Below are positions 17,442-25,050 of a stretch of 64,000 bases of DNA, piece after piece (position 1 is the stretch's first letter; each line of letters starts with the position of its first letter). The notes below the pieces were generated by a model. It was given only the letters and a program-made list of their open reading frames with translations, was not told the DNA's origin and did no database searches. Location: the NCBI GenBank assembly GCA_963765875.1, contig CAVXYK010000015.1, positions 186,001 to 250,000 on the forward strand. The letters run 5' to 3'. Source of the DNA: JAWKOK01 sp963765875. GTDB taxonomy: Bacteria; Chloroflexota; Anaerolineae; Caldilineales; Caldilineaceae. Position numbers and translations under genes: made by a program.

Positions 17442-17858
17442 ATGCCCCAAGATGCGGACGGCAAGAAGCTGACCCATAAAATGCGCTGGGTGAACCTGGA
17501 CGCCACGCTGAGGATACCGAAATTTGAAGAAGTGGACTATGCAAGCGACCTGGTCGGTGAGGCCATCAAGACGGGGCCAGGCGTCTATGACTACAGCGTG
17601 ATCGGATACGGCGTCAATGAGCGACCGGGCGACCGTGGCGAGATCGTCTACCTGTTTGTGGTCAATGGCTCGCTGGCCTGTGAGGGAGACGCCACCATCA
17701 CAAGCGACGTGACCCTGTCGGTCTATATGGCGGCCCAGGATGCAGACATGGACGGATTGCCGGATGAGGGTGAGGTGCCGATCTGCATGGGCACCAGTGA
17801 TTTTGGCAGCGCCCAGCGCATTCCCCAGATGCCTCGGTGTGAGCCGCCGCCGGAGTAA
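17442..17858 (+). CDS. hypothetical protein with DxDxDG-type Ca-binding motif
   Basis: A 138-residue protein of no recognised family. The first two thirds look like a beta-rich domain (YDYSVIGYGVN, GEIVYLFVVNG). DADMDGLPDEGE at about 107-118 matches the DxDxDGxxD calcium loop of dockerin or thrombospondin-3 repeats. There is no signal peptide, which is odd for such a motif, so it may be the C-terminal part of a once longer secreted protein. ATG at 17442 follows GAGAGG. It lies directly behind an 11-bp repeat array and ahead of a strong terminator, so it is probably expressed as a single unit. Confidence 0.5.
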   Translation: MPQDADGKKLTHKMRWVNLDATLRIPKFEEVDYASDLVGEAIKTGPGVYDYSVIGYGVNERPGDRGEIVYLFVVNGSLACEGDATITSDVTLSVYMAAQDADMDGLPDEGEVPICMGTSDFGSAQRIPQMPRCEPPPE

Positions 17859-17886
17859 GCGGTGGATATGTGTCTATGTTAGAAAC

Positions 17887-17930
17887 GAGAGGACCTAGTC
17901 AATAGTTTGTGACGAGGTCCTCTCATTTTT
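17887..17930 (+). terminator. rho-independent terminator
   Basis: Perfect 10-bp stem GAGAGGACCT / AGGTCCTCTC (17887-17896, 17915-17924) with an 18-base loop, followed by ATTTTTC. It ends the transcript of the gene at 17442. Confidence 0.8.
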
Positions 17931-17963
17931 CATTCTCGATTCCTGGCGTAACGCTGAGGGCGA

Positions 17964-18000
17964 TCAATCTTCCTGTGTAGTCGGGTCGATGAACGATATG
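17964..18000 (-). pseudogene. 3' scrap of a second DUF4242 gene
   Basis: The minus strand encodes ISFIDPTTQED followed by a stop, matching VKSIIDPVTSEG at the end of the DUF4242 protein (13630-13905). About 26 of the last 33 bases are identical between the two loci. Upstream in that frame is a stop, so only the tail survives. Confidence 0.45.
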
Positions 18001-18067
18001 GCTTAGCAAAAACGGTAAAGATGCGGAGCTTGTGCAACGCAGTCGGATTCTTGCCGAATGCTTAGAT

Positions 18068-20227
18068 TCAGGCATCGCCTCGTGCTAGGCCATCTGGGTC
18101 CGGAGGATCGTCCGATTGGGCAGGATCAGGGGCGGTTTCAGGAGTGTTTTCTGCATACCAAGTCTCCTCTTCTTTCGAGAGTGCCCCAGGAGTTTTCATT
18201 GCGATACTATAGTGTGCGTAGGCGAATTCTGACTCTTCTGCCTGTAACTCTTTGTTGTCCTCCCCCTCCGCAAATTCAGACAGTTTACGGTGCCAACGAG
18301 CCAACCCGAGTGCATAACGCTCTTTACCCTCAGGCTTCAGGCGACCTTCAACATCTGATGAAGCGGCAAAGATCGTGATAAGCTGCTCATCCATTTCTTC
18401 ATAACTTTCCAGTTCCTTGATGTAGTTGAGTAATCCTTGAAAAAGGGTTTTGTCATCAGATCCCGCCAATTCGTCGCTCTGTGCGGATTCCGACCTCTTG
18501 GTAACGACTTCGCTATATCTCCTCGGGTAGCCCATGAAAGATAGATTCGGCGCAGCATTGGATGTCAAGTATAAAATTTCGAGCTGTTCAGGCGTGCTCT
18601 GAAAGCGATCTGCCAGGGACTTTTTGCTCAAGCCAAGAACCTTCGTCATTGCCTCTGCCCCGGCTGCATGATTATTGGAGGCAACGCCGTTGGATTCACT
18701 CGTAAAAGGCCTCCAAAGATCTCGAAAATCAGCAATTCCGCGCACACCGCCACGCCGGAATGCATCCGCGTCATCCCGAGTCACATATAGCCGAAGTATA
18801 GCTTGATCTATCCAGTCGATGAGTTGTAGAGTGGTGAAAGGGGTGTTAACAATCAGGGCTTCGATATGTGAAGAGGCTAGGTTCTGAATATTATCGATTC
18901 CTTCGTCCTGCAAACGTACCTGATGAAAATCGCTGATTCCTTCGATAAGAGACAGAGATAATGCGTCCGATTTAAGGGTGGAGTCTTGGAGAGTCTTATA
19001 TGCAACTCGATTAAACCAACGAATCGCGAAGCCAGGAAAATAGCCCAACGAGAACGCAATGATGGTCGCTAGGCCGACCCCTAGCCCATCCTCAGCTTTG
19101 TCTAGCATTGTCAATGATGTAATCGCCCCAAACGCAACATAGTTAAACGCATAGCCGGCCAGCAACGTCCCGGTGCATTGCATGTAGATGCTAGGTTTGA
19201 GGTCCAGTGTTGTGAAGCGACGGTAGATTAGTTGCACAGAGAATATGTAAGCTCCCAGAAATCCAAAACCAAGTGCACGAGTGACGGGAGACGCTAAACC
19301 TAGTGCAAATTTCTCCTGTTGCCCCGCTTTTTCAAGACGCCCGATCGACTCACTGTATTCTTTCTGTAAATTTTTCAGATCATTAACAATATCGGAAATT
19401 TTAGAGTCCTCGGTCGTTGAAGGATTATCTATCACCGATTCAGCCGATTCTAGTACGGCATTTGCCTTATCTAGCCATGGCACCATCCGATTTATGAACG
19501 CGTTGCCCTCCTCACCTGATTCGGTTACTACACGCTGTGCCTCGCTAATACCAGAGACGTTAAACAGGAGATAGACACCAATAATGCTGAGTAGAACGGG
19601 TAGAATCGTCTGTATCGAAAAACTCGCCGTCGAATGAGTTTTTCGATAACGCGCCGTTATGCTGGGGTCAGACCGCTCAGGATGCTCCGTAGACTTGTCG
19701 GCGTCTAGACCAAGCAAACTAAATTGTTCTCTAAGATTCTCAACCTTGCGTTGACGCTGGAACATGACGTATGCGATGGCCGAAAGCGGGAAGAAAGCAG
19801 GAACAATAACGACCAAGAAATATTCTATCCCATTGTCTCCATCACTATGATTCAGAAGCCAGAACGCCGTAAAAGAGGCCCAGGCTATAAACCAGAATGC
19901 CATCAGATTTCTGGCAGATGTTTCCTCAGAAGCATTCGTTGCATTGGGAAAAAACACCTGATATACGAGCATTATGGCAGCAAACGTTATTGTCGTCGCT
20001 AAACCAATTATCAGGAGACGTATCAGCGGACTATGCGATTCTTCTAAGGATGTCCACGTTGCCCAAATTACGACCGAAAGCAGGAGCAGGCCAAGTATGA
20101 AGGGGGCAGCGCTCTTAAGCATTGCCCACCAACGATCCTGTCTTGACTTCTCTTCTCCACCACTTCCATTTCTCCCGTCGTCATCCGAGGGAAGTGAAGG
20201 TTTTGTACCCGTGTTTTCTTCATCCAT
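18068..20227 (-). CDS. large multi-pass membrane protein of unknown function
   Basis: A 719-residue protein not recognised as a named family. A charged N-terminal tail (1-30) is followed by hydrophobic helices at roughly 36-56, 68-92, 107-125, 133-155 and 206-225, then a soluble helical stretch (about 235-305), and helices near 315-335, 350-370 and 378-400. The C-terminal 300 residues are soluble and helical; a segment with DEGIDNIQNLASSHIEALI and TTLQLIDWIDQAILRLYV looks like a helix-hairpin-helix-type module. No NTPase motif is seen. It follows the protease and small anchored-protein genes on the same strand, probably in one operon, suggesting a shared envelope function. Confidence 0.6.
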   Translation of the reverse strand: MDEENTGTKPSLPSDDDGRNGSGGEEKSRQDRWWAMLKSAAPFILGLLLLSVVIWATWTSLEESHSPLIRLLIIGLATTITFAAIMLVYQVFFPNATNASEETSARNLMAFWFIAWASFTAFWLLNHSDGDNGIEYFLVVIVPAFFPLSAIAYVMFQRQRKVENLREQFSLLGLDADKSTEHPERSDPSITARYRKTHSTASFSIQTILPVLLSIIGVYLLFNVSGISEAQRVVTESGEEGNAFINRMVPWLDKANAVLESAESVIDNPSTTEDSKISDIVNDLKNLQKEYSESIGRLEKAGQQEKFALGLASPVTRALGFGFLGAYIFSVQLIYRRFTTLDLKPSIYMQCTGTLLAGYAFNYVAFGAITSLTMLDKAEDGLGVGLATIIAFSLGYFPGFAIRWFNRVAYKTLQDSTLKSDALSLSLIEGISDFHQVRLQDEGIDNIQNLASSHIEALIVNTPFTTLQLIDWIDQAILRLYVTRDDADAFRRGGVRGIADFRDLWRPFTSESNGVASNNHAAGAEAMTKVLGLSKKSLADRFQSTPEQLEILYLTSNAAPNLSFMGYPRRYSEVVTKRSESAQSDELAGSDDKTLFQGLLNYIKELESYEEMDEQLITIFAASSDVEGRLKPEGKERYALGLARWHRKLSEFAEGEDNKELQAEESEFAYAHYSIAMKTPGALSKEEETWYAENTPETAPDPAQSDDPPDPDGLARGDA

Positions 20228-20242
20228 GTTCCATTCTCCTCA

Positions 20243-20274
20243 GTTTTGAAAGGCGGTAGTTTTGAAAGGCGGTT
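20243..20274. repeat. 16-bp tandem direct repeat
   Basis: GTTTTGAAAGGCGGTA at 20243-20258 is followed immediately by GTTTTGAAAGGCGGTT. It lies 16 bases upstream of the large membrane-protein start. It may be a small duplication or a regulator site. Confidence 0.55.
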
Positions 20275-20445
20275 GTCATCGGTTGCTCAACTGGCGGCAG
20301 GGTCAGCGAGTCGTCGGAATTCGCCAGCCAACCAGAACCTGGCTCGGGCATGCAGTCGAAGCTGCTGCATACAACGCGTCTCTTGGAGCCATTCGGTCTC
20401 GTTGAAATTGCGCACATCACATGCCGAAACGTGGAAATCCCGGCA

Positions 20446-20823
20446 TCATTCTTTTGCACCGGCCATACGCAGGTTCACCAACTTGATGAGCATGTCAAAC
20501 CAGAACGGCGCACCAAGCGAGACCGCCGAAGCAGTGATCAGCAAGCCCATCAATTTCGTCAGCCAGAACTGACCAACCTGTGGATCCCCGCTCTGTGCCG
20601 TCATCTCGCAACGCACGAAGTCTTTGTATGGCTCCATCCAATCATCCGGCAGTGGCGGGCATTCCTTCCAACCCAGGCTCAGCCCGAGCTGGGCTAAGCC
20701 ATCCACATCTGCGACGATCTCGCCCTTCGCAGCATCTCCTGTCTGTTCGGCAGACGCGTATTCTTCATAGACAGTCTCTTCAGCTATCGCGACGATTGCT
20801 GTGCGAAGCTCGGGTTGCGTCAT
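20446..20823 (-). CDS. small C-tail-anchored protein
   Basis: A 125-residue protein with a soluble, acidic N-terminal part (about 1-85) and a single hydrophobic segment near 88-112 (LMGLLITASAVSLGAPFWFD), followed by a short basic tail. The motif SLGAPFWFD..IKLVNLR recurs, as I remember it, at the C-terminus of otherwise varied bacterial membrane proteins; its role is not known. It lies 37 bases after the protease gene and 218 bases before the large membrane-protein gene on the same strand. A link between the protease and membrane component is plausible. Confidence 0.6.
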   Translation of the reverse strand: MTQPELRTAIVAIAEETVYEEYASAEQTGDAAKGEIVADVDGLAQLGLSLGWKECPPLPDDWMEPYKDFVRCEMTAQSGDPQVGQFWLTKLMGLLITASAVSLGAPFWFDMLIKLVNLRMAGAKE

Positions 20824-20860
20824 GAGGTCACTACCAAAGTCGAGTTATAGCATCCATTGC

Positions 20861-22004
20861 TCATATCCGTTTGGCAATCGAGACTTTGAGCAAATCCAGC
20901 ACCTTGTTAATATCGATCGCATAGGTCCAATCCTCTTGCATACGGCTCTGACGCAGCCGTTCCTTCCAACCACCCCAGAGCAAACCGACGGGACGCAGGT
21001 CACTGTCATCGGTAACGATCAACTTGCCACTATCGCCAGCATCACTGAACTGATCATTATCCTCGCCGACGATGAGAAGATCCGTGTAGCTCTTGAGTGG
21101 TGGGGACCCCACTCTGGAATAAACGCCGTAACGATAGGCGAAGCCTGCAATAGTGCCGCGCTGGAACGAGCGAGTGCGACCGACCCCTAGTACAGGCATT
21201 CCAAGGGGCCCCAAAGTGTCCAGGTCCAATGGCAATGGGTTGCCGATCTCTTTGCGCACAATGTTATCGCCGTCGTCAAGGATCGGGATCTTCGCATCGA
21301 GATCGGCAAGATCGACCGTAGGAGCCAATTCCGCGAACGCGCAGTCCACCTGATATTCTGCGTACGGTTCGTCGACAATACCGGGGAAGCGAACCTCGTC
21401 TTTGATCGGCTCGAAAGTCTCTCGCACTGTCGCAATGTGTATCCCATTCCTATTGGGAAAGTACAGTCTGCTCCCCACAGGGCCGGCGACGTGCTGGTTG
21501 GTGAGAATGCCCTTTACACCCGAAGACTTACGGACAAAACAACCGAGGGTGCCAAGCCAGCCGTCCGGATGGTAAAGCTGAGCTCCAGGGGCGATAGTCG
21601 TCGCCCACCCCCTGACCTTCTCAAGCAGAGCGATTTGTCCTGCTGTTTGAAGTGGCGGAGGTCCCAGAAAATCCTGACGGGACACGACGGGTAGGGATCC
21701 AGAATCTCATTCCTGGCATAATATCAAGCAAGTGAATATCGCGGCCCGGCTGGTATTTCCGGCCCTGAACCACGTCCGCCGGGCATGTCAGTCCACCAGG
21801 CCCTTCGAGGGTTTTTTTGATTAATTGGCCGCTCTTGAGCCATTTTGAATCAATCTTCTGCTCGACGAAGACAATCACACAAGGATCGCCGTCACCATTC
21901 TTCAATCCCAAGGCAGAACCCAGGTTGCCGGTGATCGAATTAATGTAGTCGAGCTCGGCTGCACGGATGAGAAGTAATTCCCGTAGATTTTTTGCTTTAG
22001 CCAT
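20861..22004 (-). CDS. trypsin-like serine protease with N-terminal domain (frame slip near 21700)
   Basis: Probable S1-fold protease. The C-terminal frame (21685-20861) carries the triad: His in LTNQHVAG, Asp in VDCAFAEL and Ser in SDAGDSGKL (65, 114 and 219 of that frame). The N-terminal frame (22004-21621) gives a leading domain starting MAKAKNLRELLLIRAAELDY with IVFVEQKI, common in cytosolic trypsin-like proteins. The two join naturally at LDIMPG / DSGSLPVV with a one-base slip around 21700. No signal peptide is seen, so it should act in the cytosol. Such proteases occur as effectors or processing enzymes in bacterial conflict systems; here it leads a set with two membrane proteins. Confidence 0.7.
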
Positions 22005-22191
22005 CTTTTGCTCCTATCTTTGTTATGAAACAGTTTGGGATGTCAACGGTTTAGTATCCTCACAGAGAGTTGCAACTCGACTTTAGCAGCTTAAACAACG
22101 GAATATGCCAAGGGGGGCGCTTCAGCGTGCTATCGCCCCTTGATATCTGGCGACGGGCAGGGTGCGACCATGCTCAACATGGAGAATCCAA

Positions 22192-22296
22192 ATGAGTGCT
22201 GCGCCGCCCGATGTGAATGAGAGCATTCAACCGCTGCAGGTGGCTTGTATCAGCGGTCCCATCAAAGAGTCAAGGAAAATGCCTTGCACCAAATAG
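22192..22296 (+). CDS. possible 34-residue peptide or gene start remnant
   Basis: An ATG with GGAG seven bases upstream opens a 34-codon frame (MSAAPPDVNESIQPLQVACI ...). The good ribosome-binding site is the only support. It could be the surviving start of a lost gene. The rest of 22005-22582 shows no gene apart from a hairpin at 22496-22539. Confidence 0.2.
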   Translation: MSAAPPDVNESIQPLQVACISGPIKESRKMPCTK

Positions 22297-22495
22297 GTGC
22301 TGATGAAGAGAGCCAAAGACTACAAGCTCTGAGCTTGAGTCGTTCGATGCCCAGCCGTAGCGTGACCTTTGAGTTCTATCACGAGTTGACATTTAACATG
22401 AGAATAAATCGGGCTATTGCCACCTGCTGCACAAATATCTGCCGGTGGCTGCAAAAGATCTGTGTGCTTAACCGTCTCATCACGCAGCTACCATC

Positions 22496-22539
22496 GCGGC
22501 TGATTGTGGCGGATAGAGGAATCCGTCACAATCAGCCGC
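22496..22539. repeat. intergenic hairpin
   Basis: Perfect 13-bp arms GCGGCTGATTGTG / CACAATCAGCCGC, extended by GCGGAT / ATCCGT with one mismatch. No T-tract. It lies downstream of the OsmC gene's 3' end and may serve as terminator or be a REP-like repeat. Confidence 0.55.
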
Positions 22540-22582
22540 AATCCCAACGAGCCGCATCCTATTGCTTACGTCGACGGAATCG

Positions 22583-23972
22583 CTACCGGGTCGGCCCGCC
22601 GGTAACCATCGTCTCATCAGCCATGATCGAGAAGGGCGTGACCACGAAGTCGCTCAACGCCGGGTGGCTGGTGACGGCGGCGGCCAGTTCGCCTTCCAGG
22701 AAGGCCTGCATGGCGGCGTCATCTTCGAAGAGCATCAGACCGCTGAACTGGTTGTTGGCTTCGTCCAGCGCCCAGATCTTCCAGATCAGGCCCTCGGTGG
22801 CGGCGAACTGATCGGCCAGCGGCGAGATCTCGGCCTGGAACTCGTCGGTGGGCACGTTGTAGGAGAAGGTGAGATCGAGCAGTGCCGTGCCTTCGCCCAT
22901 CAGCTTGTGGGAGACCTCGATGTCGGTGGCTCGCACCAACGTGTTGTAGATGGGGCAGCGGGCCGCCACCTCGTCAACCAGGAACTGGGCATCTTCGTCA
23001 TTGTCAACACCGATCTCCCAGTTGACGCGAATGGCCTGGATGGCCGGGTCGATGGTCGGGTCGCTCAGGCCACGGGCGTCAAAGTCGGCCTCGACGGTGC
23101 CGATGACGCCATCCAGTTCGATGCCATTGTCGATGGCGGCCTTCTCCATGATGACAGCGCCGCATGAGGCTTGCGCAGCCAACAGCAGATCCAGCGGGTT
23201 GACTTCCAGGTTGGGTCCACCCAGCGGGGGCACGGAATCGACGATCAGGTAGTTGTCACGCACGTTGACGATGGTGCGGCCGGGCTGGTTGGAGAGGCTG
23301 ACCGCGATCGGTGGCCGTGGCCAGGCCTTCAGCCGACGGGCCGCCCATCTCTTCTTCGTCGTTGACCGTAACAACGATGGGGGCCGACTTGATCAGCGTG
23401 GTGTAGATGGGGCAGCGCAGGCTCCACTGTTCGAGGAGCGCATCGGCTTGCTCGGCGTCCGGACCTTCAAGGTCGACGTGGGCGCGGAACTCCTGGACGT
23501 GGGGATCCGCATCGGAGGCGCCGGAGAGACCGCTGGCGTCGAAGTCACCCTGTATGGTGAAGGTCGCGGCCGTCAGTGGGATGTCCATCTCCTGTGCGGC
23601 GGCTTCGTAGACGACGAGGCCGCAGGTCCCCAGCGAGGCCAGCATGGCTTCGACCGGGTTCATCTCTTCGGACGGATGGCCCAGCGGCGGGGCCGAGTCG
23701 ATGATGAAGGTGTTGGCGCGGGCGGTGATGAGGGTGCGCCCAAACTGGTTGGACAGCTCGGCCACGGCAGAGGCGGTTGCCAGTTGAGGAGCGGCGGGCT
23801 CTTCAGCAGCTTCTTCTCCTTCGCCCTCAGCCGGAGCGGCCTCTTCTTCGGGAGCCGGCGTCGGGGTGGCGTCCTGCTGATGGGGTCCAGCCCAGGCCGG
23901 GACCGACGGCAAAACTGCTGCCGTCAGCAACGCAAACACGAGTGCAAACGCAAAAATGTAGCGGTATTTCAT
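22583..23972 (-). CDS. secreted tandem-OsmC protein with C-terminal YdhR-like domain (frame slip near 23310)
   Basis: A signal peptide (1-28, ending PAWA) and a Pro/Glu/Ala linker lead to two OsmC/Ohr-type domains, which reduce organic peroxides through paired cysteines. Domain 1 has Cys117 (GTCGLVVYEAA) and Cys187 (LRCPIYTTL). Domain 2, read in the next frame, has the equivalent ASCGAVIMEKAA and ARCPIYNTL. The final 100 residues (LTFSYNVPTDEFQ ... PFSIMADETMVTGG) resemble YdhR-type monooxygenases of ferredoxin-like fold. The frames join at GLATAT / IAVSLSNQ by one base near 23310. OsmC proteins are normally cytosolic single domains, so an exported double domain fused to YdhR is unusual. Confidence 0.75.
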
Positions 23973-24200
23973 CTCTTTCTCCTTGTGGTTCGTTTAGGTT
24001 GGCGGATCGTGCGGGATCGAACATTGAGATTACGGTTTTCACCACGCTGTAATTGAACACCTTGCAATTAAACATCACGTCGGACTTTGGCGGGTATCAG
24101 AAATGCGTACAGGACTGATACAGAACGGATGGGCCTGAGGTGGTAGGACTGAGTTGATAGGACCAAGGCCAAGCTGAAGGCACTATGGAAACATGACTTT

Positions 24201-24288
24201 TGTTGGTCCGACTTGCAGTCAGACGAGTTTGGTGATCTCTGGAGCCTTCTGGCATGCGTCCTTGTCACGCTGCAAAGGTGACCTACCA
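24201..24288. repeat. GGTCCGACTTGCAGTC element, copy 1
   Basis: Starts with GGTCCGACTTGCAGTCAGAC and ends with GTCACGCTGCAAAGGTGACC. The same order of two small hairpins, with outer arms GTAGGTC / GACCTAC, occurs at 38776-38884. Each end can fold alone and the ends pair with each other. MITE/REP-like. Confidence 0.65.
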
Positions 24289-24291
24289 AGT

Positions 24292-24504
24292 TCAAGATCC
24301 CGTTGTGCTTTCAGTTAGATATCCGTCGTCGAGCATTTCGGGGACCAGTACGGCGATTTCTTCCCAACAACGAAAGTAGCGAACTTCGCCGGTCGCGATG
24401 TTCTTGACTTCGCCGCGCCACTCTCCTTTCTCCTCGTTCAGCGGTTCATGCCAGAGACGCAGCGTAAAGATGTTGGTTGGCGGCGAGCGCGGATTCTCAA
24501 TCAT
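24292..24504 (-). CDS. small TGEV..YF protein, paralogue 2
   Basis: A 70-residue protein (MIENPRSPPTNIFTLRLWHE ...) with WRGEVKNIATGEVRYFRCWE, clearly paralogous to the product of 14110-14328. Function unknown. Here the gene is complete and has the best regulatory region of the group: AAAGAGGAT before the ATG, TATACT about 60 bases upstream, and four in-phase 11-bp units beyond it. This suggests that the family is a target of SARP-type activators. Confidence 0.65.
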   Translation of the reverse strand: MIENPRSPPTNIFTLRLWHEPLNEEKGEWRGEVKNIATGEVRYFRCWEEIAVLVPEMLDDGYLTESTTGS

Positions 24505-24563
24505 ACAGATCCTCTTTTTGACTTGAAAATCACGTGGCGGGTGTCTCAGGTGGCGATGTACGG

Positions 24564-24618
24564 AGTATAGAGCGGGGTGCGTTTCGTAAGCGTTTCCTGG
24601 GCGGGAGAAAAGCGTTTC
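24564..24618 (-). promoter_or_regulatory. SARP-like operator with -10 TATACT
   Basis: CGTTTC on the plus strand (GAAACG on the gene strand) starts at 24580, 24591 and 24613, phases 0, 11 and 33; the unit at 24602 is degenerate. Exactly ten bases separate the nearest unit from TATACT (24569-24564). The gene start is at 24504. This is the clearest of the GAAACG-type sites. Confidence 0.6.
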
Positions 24619-24848
24619 GGCACAGTGGGGTCATTCGGTCTATACCGTACCGATTTAGCGAACGACAAAATCGGCAATGGATCATTCAGATCTTGCAGAG
24701 AGTCATGATTGATTCCGAAAAATCCATGACTCTCCGCAGGCGCCTGCGTCATCCATGACCTATCTCACCATTATCCGAATGGTTGTCCAAGACCTATCGT
24801 TTTAGCCGGAGTCTGATCTGAGCAAGATGACCACGATCATGAAACGAC

Positions 24849-24998
24849 CTACAGACTGCGACTTCGCCGATCCATCAATTCAGCCGCTGACATCTCGTTG
24901 TAGCCTTTGTCTTCATGCAAATTCCAAGGCGGCGCCGGTTGCCCACAGGGGCAGCCCGTCAGTATCGAGTTGACGCGTTGCTGCAATCGCGTGTCCAT
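24849..24998 (-). CDS. possible small protein
   Basis: A 49-codon frame from ATG (MDTRLQQRVNSILTGCPCGQ ...), with a GAAATTGAG just upstream and a CxC motif. No family recognised. It is not well enough supported to rule out chance. The gap 24505-25050 holds nothing else beyond the operator at 24564-24618. Confidence 0.25.
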   Translation of the reverse strand: MDTRLQQRVNSILTGCPCGQPAPPWNLHEDKGYNEMSAAELMDRRSRSL

Positions 24999-25050
24999 CT
25001 CAATTTCGTCAGTTGATATACTGGTCAATGACCACACTTGCCGGCCCCGG

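Noticed and set aside
22245..22811. Open frame of 188 codons on the plus strand
   Set aside because: Composition is Ser/Arg/Ala-rich, it overlaps the OsmC gene in antisense and no ribosome-binding site or family is seen.
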